64,000 nucleotides of DNA from Ampelomyces quisqualis (lineage: Eukaryota; Ascomycota; Dothideomycetes; Pleosporales; Phaeosphaeriaceae), in the NCBI GenBank assembly GCA_018398575.1, contig JAGTXZ010000024.1, positions 2,294,001-2,358,000 of the forward strand, given 5' to 3'. Positions 20,471 to 32,934 of the stretch are shown here, one piece after another (the stretch's first letter is position 1; every line of letters starts with the position of its first letter). Under the pieces are notes generated by a model. That model was not told where the DNA came from. It ran no database searches and saw nothing but the letters and a program-made list of their open reading frames with translations. The translations under genes were made by a program, and so were the position numbers.

Positions 20471-23400
20471 GGCGTGTTGTAAAGGCACATCTTCGTAGGG
20501 GTCTTCGGTGTTGCGGCGGCACTTGGTGATTTTCGGCCAACTCCACCTCTTGCAGCTCGCGGCACCATCACCAACACATCTCCACCACGCCAACCACGAC
20601 ATAGTCAGAACAGCGCCAAACAGTACGCACGAACTGGCGTAAATCGTCTTAGCATGATGCAAGGTGCTGCGATGAAAACATGCAGGAAAGGACGTCGCCC
20701 GCACCCGTACCCACACCTTCGCGGCTTCTCCGCACCGGTGCGAGACCATCGGGGTCTTATGCACCCACTCCTTTCGTATGCGGCAAGCCGAGGGCATGAG
20801 AATAGAGAGATCAGTTCGATCCCAGGTACGAGAGAAGGTCAAGGTGTTCGGTAGCGGTACGTTTGCGCAACCAGCTTGTGCGAGAGGTCCGCAGACAAAG
20901 CCGCGACAGTGACAGACAAGCAGGAATTAAGCAAAACGCCGCCTCCGCGATACAAGGCCAATACATCGGAGACGTTCTTTCGATCGACATGGACATGTCA
21001 GCCGCACAAGCGGTGCAGCTGCTGTCGTCTTTGCAGTGTTCCACGACCTCGACCTGCGTCCGTGAACATTCGCTGCACCAGCGGCAGAACCCCGACTCAA
21101 CACCAGGAAGGGTTTGAACAACAGGCTCTGCTTTTTTGTGGATCCATACGATTCGGCCAGTATACAGCTTCGGCATCCTTCACGTTTTTGCGCAATGCAG
21201 CCCGGCAGGAAGAACACGACGACTCAACGAGTTACCTCGAGCGCGCTGAAGTACCGCAAAGCGGAACCTACAACATTGACGAACTTCTCGAGGACACGTA
21301 CAAACTCCAGGCTGCGTGCTGAAAAGCGGCATGGACCCGCGTTGGCTGCTGGACAGACCGAATCTGACGAACGATGATCGCCTGTCAGCTCTGCTGGACG
21401 TAACACCACGCGCACATAAAACGGCGATGAAGGAAACTGAGCAACATGGACCACCGTATTTGATCGCTAGACGAATCAGTGCGCTCGCAGCATGTCGTCT
21501 CGGCCGAGTTCCAGCTGGGGCATCATCGCGGACTGCATGCAGACGACCACCCACCCTGAAGCAAAAGCCATGCGAGGAGGGCAGGCGCGGATACCGTGTG
21601 CAGAACAGCAATATGGCGCCTGTGCCACTGCTTTCATCTGCCTCACAGCTGAGCGCACAAACCGATGAGCTGGTGTGTCGCATTCTTTCCGCAATCAACA
21701 TCTCGCACGCCAGGTATGTGTTCCACATACCTCATCTGACAGGCAACGGCTGACGAAAACAGATGCGAGACGATTCACAACCTTGGAACGGCATTCTGCA
21801 AGTGAGGACTGCTGTTGATCATCGTCATTGATTGTCCACTTTTTCGCCTTCATGCATCCGAGCAAACCACGAGCCGCGACCGGACGAACATACGATTGAG
21901 TCGGTAATAACACAAGAGGACGGAACGGGGTTGATACGAGAAGAGCTGGCGAAGGTCTTAGGCCTTCCGTGTCAGGGCACATGGCGAGCTCTTTCGATGA
22001 CACAACGGCTGGGGGCACAGTTGAGCGTTGCAAACAAGGACGTCGAACCAGCCTGTACACTTGACAGTGTCAGAATCGCTGCAAAGGAGCAGGGACCTCC
22101 CTCCTCCTCCTTCTGCCCAGGGCAGACCACGAGATGAGTGTCGTGGCGGATGAGGCCAAGCGCCATTCTGGATCCGGAAGTACACTACGTCCAAGGCAAC
22201 ACAGAGACGCGGCATCATCCTTTTGATTAGACGATGATAACCTTGTCGTAGTGCCATGCGGCCTTGTGCTGGAGTAAGGGGGTGAGGCACAACTTCCGCA
22301 CGATCGATCCGAGTCAGTGTTGCTCCAGAGTTCCAGCCAATCGAAAGGTGACAGTATCCGTAGAGATAGGCGACCAAGAAGAAAGTACCGGCTAACTCAG
22401 GGCCTAGGCTTCCATAGTAGAGCCAGATGGGATCGGCTTTCGAAGGATTTCACGCGCTCTCGCTTGGGACACTTCGAAACCGCACTCGATCCAACCTCCC
22501 CTCCCCTTTCGAGCTACCGAGCATACAGTAACGAAATGAACTCCGACACAGCCGAGAGGTAATAACATACTGAGGATGGAGCTGCAAGACACGGGACCCA
22601 GGGTAGAGCTGGAGATGTCTCCGAGGAAGCACGGAAGTAAAGGCCAGCGAGCCGGGGCGAAGCATGAGTTGCTTCTTAGCGCTCGACGGGTCGAGATGAG
22701 GTCCAAAGCATGCTGAGCTATGTTTCCCAGCACAACATCTGTGCTTTGCTTGCTGATTTGAGGTGCGCAGGCCCAATCGCCGTCCTTAGGATTTCGGCCG
22801 CCTACGTCTCTTCATAGCCTCGAGTGCTCACGAGCGAGCTGTCTTCCCGTCTCGGGATCATGACTGCAGCCTGAAAAGCGCTTCATGTGTGCGAAGAGAG
22901 GATGGAAATGAAGCAACAACAATCGAGGCGGCAAGCACCAGACGAATCGATGATGCGAAAGAGATGGATTCGATGGCAAGCATCCCACAGGAGACGCTGA
23001 GCCGATGCGAAATGAGATTGTGGCTGGGCCGAGGCGGCACTTGCACCAATTGGCTCTTTCCGCAGCCATGTCCGGACAGGTCACTGCGTCCGACAAGCGT
23101 CGGGCTCCACTTCCACGACACCACATCTTCGCAAAGGACCATCCGCTCGCTGCGAAGGCGCATTTTTCGCGCGAGGACTTCCTCTTCGACGTTCATACCT
23201 CTCTGCAGTTACGATTTGCAGCAGAGCAAAACGATGCCACTGGTCCCGGCATCGCTAGTGAACAGCTACCACCAGCACCACCTCGTGTGACTCCTGAGCT
23301 CGGCATCATGTACGAGCCTCCGTTCGTATTAACGCATCCTCGGGCAAAGCACAATAGCCCTCCTGCCATTGTGCGGCTTCGTGGCCACTCGAAAGTCCTG

Positions 23401-26400
23401 CCAGATGACTGTCCACGGGAGGCCGGGCAAATGCACAACCATCACTATCGCAGCTTGGCCATGGCCTTACTGTTCCGCAATCCAGACGGATAACCAGCCT
23501 CATCAGCATCACCAGATCTCCTGCCGCCAATCTGGAGGCGCTCGGAAGACAAGAAATTGCTGCCATCTTATCCACGGATGAAGCCTGTCCCAGCGAGCGC
23601 CTGCAGCAGTTGGAGGCGAACATGTCAATGCATCTCGATCTCGTTCACTCTTGTGCGCACTCAGTCCACGACATTCGATCCTGGAAGTAGCCACATAATT
23701 CCAGATCTACAAGTCCACCAGAGCACTCCGATCGAGGGCGAAAACCACCATTGCAATCATCTTGACTACCGTTGTCGATACCGAGAAGTATCGCAACAGC
23801 CATCCCGCTTTTGTCGATAACGCTGCGTTCAACAATGGCCATGTGCCGTTTTTTCCTGGGAGGCGATCCGATCAAATCAATGCCGCCGCACGCGAAAGCC
23901 AGGACGTCTGCACTTCGAGCTCCGCACACAACACGCAGACCATGCACCTTTTTCGCTGCTGTCTCTACACGGACCCGCGTGTCTAGACTGCATGCATGTC
24001 TATCTCAAAGGTCTGCAGATGCTCAAGATTTCGACCAGCAGACTGTTTGGCACAGACGACACTCACCACGAGCCGCCATGTTGCTTTTTTATCCAGGATT
24101 TGACTACCGCATTGCATATGGGTCAGATCTGCACACACGCTCGTAATCTCAAACCCGAGCTCTCGGACACATACGCGAAGTTGTTCCCTCACAGGCCTCA
24201 CACGACCAGGAGCGACTGCGAAAAAATCGTCGATGGCCAGCATCCAACCCACAACAATGAAGCATCGCCATAGCGTGTTGTCTTCTTCCACAGCCGGATG
24301 CCGTCGGCATTTCAGGGCTTTCTGTGGATCAACATCCTGAAAAGCGGTGCTGAAGGCCCCTAGCCAACTGTCAAAGAACCTTGGCTCCCATTGCCGATTT
24401 ACTTGTGCAAGGAATCTGCGCTACCTCGTCGCATCAATGTATGCAACTCAACGTTCATGGCCAAATCAAAATATATCCCGCTTTCGGGAAAACTACGACA
24501 GCTCTTATGCCATGCGCACGTTAACAACAATGCATTGTCGGACTGTCCGTGGCTACACAGTACGCGCAAGCTGCATGAGTTGATAATGTGCATCATGGGT
24601 CACACCCCATGACGCATATCACAGACACTCGAAGCAACACCCAACTTGGTGTCATGCTTCCATACGACCAGGGCACGTCTACGCCTTCGATTTGAGCTAT
24701 GTCGTACCACAGCCCTTCGAAACTGAAAAGGGTGACGACAGATGGCCGTGTCTCACTACCACCTTTCAAACTTGTTGGTCCTTGCGTAGCAATGAGCCCG
24801 GCGGGTCTTTGCGCGAGGTTGTCAGAATTCGCAAGACGACAAATATAGCGAGCATTCCAAAGCTTGGAAATTCGCACGTCGAGTACTTGACACGTCCAAG
24901 AATCCGCCAAGGGCTTCTCCGCATTGTGCCTCGAATTGTGCCAATGGCATTTTCCTTTAAGACAATCCGACCTCGCGAGATCAGGTTGAAGAATACTTTC
25001 AAAAGCATCCATGGCTGCATTGAGTATGTGCAACGAGAGGCTGCTCGATGGCAACACCCTTCTCTTGCAACTGCTGTTGGGGCAAGACACTTTTGGCGAC
25101 ATGGACTCACTCGACACACACCTACCTACCACGAACCGAACCCTAACCACGCGCAATATCTTAAAACATCACTGCGCATCACACGTCGCACCACCCGATT
25201 GCATTGGCTCAGATCTCCAGGGACCACTCCGGACTAGCTGACTGATTGTGGTTGATGGATCGTTGACAGATCCCATGCAGCTGGTGTCCTCGGCGGTATG
25301 GACGGCTAAGAGTCGCTCAAATGGAGGAGAGGTGCTGCTTTCCAAACGCCTGGCATTATGGAGAGCTGATGGAGTGATGTGAAGATAGTCACGTATGGAG
25401 AGGCACGTAACCAAGGTGGACATCTTCGCTCCCAACGGACATTCGATTCGACCGCAAGCGGAGATATCGTAGAGGTACCAAGATTGAAGATGGCCACTCT
25501 GATTACGTGGGTCAGTGGCAGGCAAGCGAATGCTGAGCCCATATAACCATCTTGCTAATGTGTATTTGCCCGTGGTCGACGCACATGCGGCGATATGCAT
25601 TGTTGCCGAGCGTGGTGCGCGACAACACACCGCGCCGGGCAAGTTCTGTTGCCCCGCTGGTACATCGAACACACAGCGCGATCTTCTTGGTTGATTCGCA
25701 CGAACATGCGATACTGCCTACCCCAGGTGTGCGAGTGACCGATAGCATTGTCGACCAACTTCAAGCGAATGCTTTCTTGGAATCCGGAACCATGTATGAG
25801 CAACGGAGGTGTATATCCGAGGAGCAGGTATACCGAGAAGAAGATTCGACCGAGAATGTCGACAAATGGAAAGAGGCGATGAAAGATGCGACCATGATGT
25901 TGAGGAAGAGAAGAAAGAGATAGGCATACTTGGCCTTCGATCTCCAAGGGTCATGGCTACAATGGTAGTCCATCGGGGTGTATTTCCGAGTGTCCAATGC
26001 ATGACCCGGGTGGGAGAAGTACTCCCTGGCGCCTCCGATGAGCTACCAACATGGTGCTGCTTATATCGGGCATGTCACGCCCGCAGAGTGTGCCGAGCAA
26101 TGTGGCCCAGCTAGATGATGTGCACCCACATGCCATCATCCGCAACGTCTGTCTCTCTGCGACAAAGTCTGCTGCCGCCCAGGTCTGAGTCGTCCCTGTC
26201 TAGACGGCCCGCGCCGCTGCCTCATTATGTTTTTGTGGTGGCAAGGGTTGTCGTACGAAGACGTCGAGTCCGAGGACATATTCGAGGAGGTAAGGTACGT
26301 TCCGACGATCGAAATCCAGCCAGGCTATGCCGCTTTGCGGGTCTGCGTGCGACATTAGCTTTCTGTTCCTGCGGCAGCATTTGGGAAGCTGCTTCTGGAC

Positions 26401-27430
26401 TCACGAGCGCTGAAGGTCATCGCCGCCTTGGACGACTGCGATTTCAAGGACCCAATGGCTTGGACATCCTGAGCGACTATCTAAGCCTCGCAATGACTAC
26501 TCAAGTCTCGCAATGGCTCTAGGGTGTGCCTTGTTGTCCTGGCCAGGTGAGATTTCGGCGTCCAAGTCGACACCGCCGCGGGAGTTCACGTCCACGAGAC
26601 TCGGCAACACCGCGCTCCTAGGCTGTGGCTTTGTGAGCTGGCACCGGAGAGGAGGAGAACGACCAGAACGCTACTCCAACACGGCTCCTTGCCCGGACAG
26701 ACGCTAGGGGGTGGTCGCGCGGATGAGGGTGCAGCCGAGGGCGTCAACAGAATGGGCCTCCAGGACAGCCACCGCATGCGCGGCTTCGTGGGAAGATGCC
26801 TATGCCATACACGAAGACTCTCCTGCAAGCCGATAGCAATAGCGAGCTCGTGTTGGTATGGTCGTCGTGGGTGGGTAGTAGTCGGGTGCTGCTAGAGGTA
26901 AGGGAGAGGGAGCCCTTTGCAAGGCGAGCCCGCTCGGACCCTGCCCCGTCGTCTGCAACACCACCACAGCAGAGCCTATGAGCTTCTGTACCTTATGAGA
27001 CCTGGCAGGGAGGATCATGGGCATATTAAGATGGCCCTCAACAAGTATCAATATGCCTATCCTACTCCAGCTTCGAGGGCAGCGCTCCAGGACAAAGGGA
27101 CACCCGCGGGGATACATTGTTCCGTTCCGACCATCAGCGACAGCATCGCGACAATGGGGCAGAAGCGAGCCCAGGCGCAAGCAGCACCACGCGCCCCTTA
27201 TACTCTACGCCCACGTCCGTCTCAGCCGTTTACGGGATCTCATGCTAAATGATACCGCGTTGGGGTGGTGAGGGAGCAGGTATGGGGCTTTCAAGACGAC
27301 CTCTGTCTCGCAATCATAAAAAGATGTTATTGTGAGACTCGAACATACCAGAGAGACTGCGCACTCTGAGATCGATGGGTGCGAACTTAAGGTGTAAACA
27401 CAAGCCAGTTGAAGGAGCAGAAAGCTAGTG
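20471..27430. other. 7 kb of GC-moderate DNA with no recognisable gene
   Basis: Many frames of 80-190 codons occur on both strands at once, as expected for stop-poor random sequence near 52% GC. None has a family motif. The more natural-looking ones are 23005-23493 plus (from the internal Met of MSGQVTASDKRRAPLPRHH), 25552-25923 plus (ending EAMKDATMMLRKRRKR) and the frame from 26228 plus (MFLWWQGLSYEDVESEDIF), which is broken by TAG near 26354 and then continues with sense-like codons. They could be fragments of decayed genes or recent orphan genes. I cannot support calling any of them. Confidence 0.4.
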
Positions 27431-28838
27431 TGAGTTGATGAGATTGACGGTAAACTATGTTCGCCCAGCAACGCCCAGGTTGGGGATTCACGCGCGTTGG
27501 ACTTGTTTACTTTTGGCATGGGAGGCAAGACTCGATAGCTCAACAAATTCTCGATATCCATTCAGGAACCTTGCGACCCTCAATTCCAAGTCATTCAACT
27601 TGCTACCTCTACTTTTGTTTTCAACCCTCGTAGCATCCCATTCTTCGGGAACACCCACCCCAACAGTTCATGTGTCTCGCCGTCTATCATATAGCTCACA
27701 GCAGCTTGCGACTCGCTCGCTGACCGACTGAGTCTCAGCACGCTCGCATTGTCAGAAGACAGTGAGATAGCATGTCACAACATCATCAGTTAAAGGATAT
27801 TGCTGCGCTTACGAATTGATATGAAATTGACCTCGCAAAACCTTAAAATACCTCGTCGTCTAGAGCAATCATCGGTCTCGATAACATTTCCAGACCTATT
27901 ATTTCAACTCAACCTTACAAGCCCGACGAAACATGCAACTTGGGGCCCTCTTCCACCAGATCCTCGCCTACCTACAAATCTTCCAACGCCTTCAATACCT
28001 GGAACACTCTCGTCCGCACCCGATCAGCTAGCATCTTGGGTAGACCCACGTCGCCTGATCCCTCGAACTATCCTCCCTCTCGTCTGCCTCTATCCACTTC
28101 AGGATCAAATTTCTGGTCGCTTTCAATGGCAATCCCACACTCAATCCCCGAACCTTTTTTCGACATTTACTAGAGGATCAAACGTCCACGTCGCCAGTTT
28201 CTTCTCTCAAGCTCTTTGTATATAATTATTCCGTCCACCCGAGTTACGTAGCCGTGGGGTCTAGCACGAACTTATCGCCGTCATGCTAGGTTAGGATGAA
28301 GTAATCATGGCTATTGGCGGCTATCTCGATACCAGCAACAAACATGACACTCAGGATCCGAATTCCTGCGCATCCATCGAACACACTGTATCTCTGGATC
28401 TCTGGCTACGAAATGCTGAGTGATGTTCCAGAATATTTGTACTGCGCGTGTACAGCTACGAGCTGAGAGGTCAGCGTTTACGAGTCGGTCATCGAGACCT
28501 GGGCAATGACGGGGAAGTACCGTCTGGACATCATCCATGCGGGGTTATTCGACGCGGAAGTATTCCATATCTTCTAGGTCCTTGAGATAGACTGGGAGAT
28601 TTAGATCCGCAGGGTCCCTACGCTTCAAGCTCTCTACACATATACTGGTGCCTAGGCGCTGGGCTTCTTGGGCGGCGAGCTATACCTTTGGGATCTAGCT
28701 CAAACTCTAGAGAAGGTGTTCGCGGTGATCACATACTATTATTGGCGGGGGTGTCGTGTATTCTGTTATAGGTAAGCTATCTAAACAAGTCTATTTGTTT
28801 CTCACTACTCCTTTGCTCTCAGTGGGTCCTTTGTTCAT
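27431..28838. other. possible promoter plus fragmentary ORFs; no supported gene
   Basis: A pyrimidine-rich stretch at about 27560-27700 looks like a fungal 5' flank and precedes frames at 27800-28225 and 27940-28173 that overlap in different phases. Downstream, 28250-28750 contains interrupted sense on the minus strand (for example 28311-28538). These are fragments only. Confidence 0.35.
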
Positions 28839-29306
28839 ATGGTCCCGTCGGCTATTACCTTTTTTGCCTTCTACAGTCGAAGTCCCATACAATATATTGA
28901 TGTCTACAAAGCCCTCGAATACTTGTGGCTTCCTTCACTGTCTCAGAAAACACCTCATAACTCACAATGCGCTGAAAGGGTACGATCACTTATGGAGACT
29001 AATACTGTCTTTTCTTTGCACTATGAGAACCTGAACGGATGCCTCTATAACAAAAGTACCCAGGATGCCCTTATACTACCCTCAAACTACCTACAGTACG
29101 CAGGGTCCTTGAGACTACCATTACTGTGGCTTCGAACCACAGGAGCTTTGCAATCCACCTGGCAGCTGTCAGTATTCAACACCGTACAATTGGAGCCGCC
29201 GAAGCTCACTGAACATGTCTCACTGTTACTTATTAGCGCATTCGAGGACCTCGAGGTCGGTCTGGATCTCGAAACAGACAGGCTACGTCACTCAGCGATC
29301 AGCTGA
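28839..29306 (+). CDS. hypothetical ORF of uncertain status
   Basis: A frame of 155 codons in AT-rich DNA, where chance frames this long are uncommon. It reads as a balanced protein (YIDVYKALEYLWLPSLSQ; KLTEHVSLLLISAFEDLEV) with no recognisable domain and no clear leader. The first Met lies inside a hydrophobic stretch, so it may be the 3' exon of a gene whose 5' part has decayed. I give it as a weak call only. Confidence 0.25.
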   Translation: MVPSAITFFAFYSRSPIQYIDVYKALEYLWLPSLSQKTPHNSQCAERVRSLMETNTVFSLHYENLNGCLYNKSTQDALILPSNYLQYAGSLRLPLLWLRTTGALQSTWQLSVFNTVQLEPPKLTEHVSLLLISAFEDLEVGLDLETDRLRHSAIS

Positions 29307-29676
29307 GCAATAGGCAGACCGAAGACAATCAGGCTACAAGACAGCGTTTGAACAATAGATCAATCTGATTGGGCCGTGTAGTATTGTGTCATTGGCGAAG
29401 AGGAACTGTCAATGCGCCACTAGTGGCTCTCCTTCACATAAAAACGTCAAACCAAACGCCCGCGTCGAGCTTTTTTCTCCTCAGCAACACCACAGACTGC
29501 TCATTTCCACCAAGACACCACACGCACAGCAAAGCACCACCAGCACCGCCTTCTCAAAGACCATTGCCTTCTACCTCCTTATACCACTGTATGTATATCC
29601 TCAGGATGATGCTCGATTTGCTCTAATTCTTGTTTTAGCTCAACATCACTTCACATCATCAACATCAGACAGCAAG

Positions 29677-30258
<582 letters not shown>

Positions 30259-30289
30259 GCGTTCAGTCTTGGTCGTTTTTTTTTTGGAG

Positions 30290-30340
30290 TCTGGGCCCGG
30301 CCCCCGGGGGTCAAGGGAGTTCGCGCTTCGGCGCTCAAAA
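30290..30340 (+). other. GC-rich inverted repeats 3' of the Cys-rich gene
   Basis: Downstream of the stop at 30258 there is a T-run, then GGGCCCGGCCCCCGGGGG and a perfect GCGC-TTCG-GCGC hairpin (30323-30334). The hairpin has a UUCG tetraloop, among the most stable RNA tetraloops. It may lie in the 3' UTR or act as a transcript end structure; fungal genes do not normally need one, so its role is unknown. Confidence 0.6.
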
Positions 30341-30394
30341 GCTTGATTTGTTTTTTTTAGATACGAATACAACATGCTCATGGAGAGCTATTGG

Positions 30395-31512
30395 GCGTTC
30401 TGCCCTCATTGACATGTTTTGCTTGCCTATACCTGCTTCTGCGATAGCACCGTGAGATTCTGTACGCTTCTGCGCTTTTCTCTCCCCATCGTTGAACAAT
30501 TTCTGCCTACACCCGCTGTCACCATCCTCTCTGTAGCTAAGCCTCTCGACGTACAGCCATGACAACAGACCTTCTGCCCGCGTGCCGTCAGAGGCTTCGA
30601 GCACACCTACTGCAATGTCAAAATGGTGCGGCCGACTCGTCACGTCGTAGAAGATACAAGCAGAGCAGTTGCTGCAGGAGTAGCGCTCTACATCCTCCCG
30701 CCACGAAAAATACACAAGTGTCCCCAATTACCGGATCTTTCGCGTCAACCAGGTCCCTGAGTGCGGCCGTAGAGCTGGGAAATAGGTGTCGCTGTTGGTG
30801 GACGAGATGTACTTCATCTCCGCGAAAGCCCAATTGAACACATCAACACCTCCCTGCAGTCGACACGAATCGCAGACGCAGAGCCCTGCGAGAAGCTCGT
30901 GTGTTTTGGGGTCGATGTTGTACGGGAGCTGATTCTCGGGGACGCCGGTGTAAATTTAATCGCCACGGTGTAGTGTCAAGTCGACACCTTTGCACTTGCA
31001 GCGGATCGGAACCGCGTCTTCTCTCTCCACCTTGTATCCAGTCAGCGTAGTTTTCAGCGGCCAGTTTTCCGCCAGCTCTTCGGTGTTGCTATGTCCTGCA
31101 AATCGCAGAATCTCGGACCCGTCCGCATTGTGTTGCATCCAGGCGCTCGCTCCTCCATTCAATGTATCGTTGTGCGCGAAGTATTGGTTCTTGAATTCGA
31201 TCAAGTAGACGGCCAAGCTTTCCAGCAGGTATGCCTTGTCGACGGCATCGGTGGTGAACACTAGCGTCGAGCAGGTGGCAGGGAAGAACCGCAAGGTTTG
31301 AGCTTCGAGACGTCGACCTGTGCTCTAGGGGTGTGCCAGATTATACTATTGTCGTAGAGGTCTCCCAAGGTATGGCGGCGTGTGTCGCAGTGGCAGATGT
31401 ACGGTTTGAGCGGGACCTGTGATCTGGTCAGACTCACCTGTGGCTGGAAATTGTTGGCCTTGCACAGGCAGCGCGCTGGGATTGTGATACACTCCCTTGG
31501 GCTAGGCGCCAT
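30395..31512 (-). pseudogene. decayed GFA/CENP-V-type (Mss4-like) zinc protein gene
   Basis: The minus strand from an ATG at 31512 (MAPSPRECITIPARCLC) reads as a two-module GFA-fold protein. It has IPARCLCKANNF and ICHCDTRRHTLGDLY, then RFFPATCSTLVFTTD; a second module starts with VPIRCKCKGVDLTLHRGD and has LCVCDSCRLQGGVDVFNWAF and later VERYSCSNCSACIFYDV. These Cys pairs are the zinc ligands of the GFA (glutathione-dependent formaldehyde-activating-like) family. Lesions: a frameshift near 31295 between the KLKP and LRFFP parts, TAA at 30956-30958 after RGD, a frameshift near 30779 before the PSSTAALRDLVDAKD piece and another near 30720. In intact relatives the module repeats continue without interruption. 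There are no introns at these points. Several Cys residues remain, so decay is fairly recent. Confidence 0.75.
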
Positions 31513-31803
31513 GGCGAACAAAATGTGATGAGAAGAAACGCAATACGAAAGAGTTGTGGCCCATTTGAGGTTGTGGTAGTGTCGCTCGATTGGTCAGCGT
31601 CTGCGATTTTGCATCAAATAAATCAAGGAACACGGATTGTGGGAAACTACCAATTCACGCCAAACCTACCAGATAACGAATTCCTCTAAAGAAGCATAAA
31701 AGCTGTACGCTGCGTTGATTTTGAAATCAAGTGTCCCTTGTTAGATTCAATTATTTTCTCAAGTTGCACGCCAGATTGAGGTTGAAGCCACGACAAATGT
31801 AGT

Positions 31804-32774
31804 TCATATCTTGACCAACTTTATTACATCAAAAAGACCGACCTTCTGCCTCTCTGACATCCCGTCCTTCAATAAGCCTGTGGCTTCCTCGCCCTTGCGG
31901 CCTCTTTAACCGTGACGCCGCTCTTTTCGAACTCGCATATTCGCCCTGTCATGCCTGACAGCCACATCTTGACTGCAGCCTAATTGGTTTTCGTAAGAAG
32001 ATCTGTGCCGTATGCGGTCGCCTAGGGTGCATCAACTTGCCATGGTTCGAGTGCATCTCTCAGGTCTGGCGCAAAGGATGTGACCACAACCACTTCCCGA
32101 GGAGCTCCAGCTGCTGCTGCTGCCGCCGCTGGTGGCGCGCCTGGAGCGACCCCTGCAGCCGGCAGTAGGTGTGCTTTCTTCAGCTCTTCGAGAAGCCACT
32201 TAAGACCTCCTTTGTGTTCTGAATTGTGCTGCTTGATATCCCATTCCTTGATTCCCCGCTCTTCGTCGAACTCGGGGATCCTGCGCATTACAGCCGCCGT
32301 GTCTCCTTCAGGAATTTCACTCCACAGCGTGCAGCCCAGCAATGCGATGTTGGCTCCCAGAATGTCTGATCGCGTCTCGTAGAGGACTCCCAATCTTCCT
32401 TTCGTTACCGAATCTTGCTCCATCTTGTGCGCCATCTGCAACCCTTCCATCCAGCCAGTGCCCTGAAACTCGAGCGCGCTAAGCACCAGGTATACCTTTT
32501 CGTGGAGATTACAGCACCGTACTAGAAAAGGAAGGTATTTGTCTTATTCAGCCAAGCGTCCAATGTTACCACTGAGAATGAGATAGGGCGCCGCCACGGG
32601 GATGTGGAATGCAAGGTACTGCGATTCGTGGTTCAAGTGGAGATCAGAAAGAAATCGAAACTGCGTTTTTGGCCCGGAGAAGATCTCGGTCACTCGTTTC
32701 ATGTTCTCCTGCAGGAAATCCATATTTTTACGCTGTTGCTCCGCCGCTCTAGTGCCAATGAGTCTGGATAGCAA
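31804..32774 (-). pseudogene. decayed calcineurin-like phosphoesterase gene, active-site residues lost
   Basis: The minus strand reads as a fungal metallophosphoesterase of the type usually containing GDxG, GNHE, (T)HFAP and CGHTH motifs. Here, in order: SDLHLNHES (first Asp and His intact), GNIGRLAE (Asp to Asn), SALEFQGTGW (GNHE lost), VVVTSFAPD (His to Ser) and SGMTGR (GHTH lost). Most metal and active-site ligands are therefore altered. Nonsense codons are present at 32544-32546 (TAA), 32022-32024 (TAG) and 31980-31982 (TAG); the two TAG replace the expected Trp (DAPW, TNW). A frameshift near 31900 moves into the tail frame (KGEEATGLLKDGMSE). The scaffold (EEDIKEWDIKQHNSE-like region, EPWQVDAP) is still easy to recognise. 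An Ala-run insertion (32110-32150) is also present. Confidence 0.8.
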
Positions 32775-32934
32775 AAGTTGTCAGATGTCGACGCAAAGAG
32801 TACGCACTGAGAGTACAAGGGTATCTGAAGTCTTTAGGGCGAAAAGAGAAAAGCGAGAGTAGAAGAATCGAATAATAGATGCGCGTGGGGCTTCCAAGCC
32901 TACCGGATCCCTTATATGTCTGAGCTGACTCCAT

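Noticed and set aside
25135..25155. Telomere-like CCCTAACC word
   Set aside because: A single copy only; no array, so it is no evidence for a telomere or internal telomeric site.
24593..25237. Overlapping 180-codon frames on both strands
   Set aside because: Both are about equally long with no motif; I cannot choose and chance is likely in 52% GC DNA.
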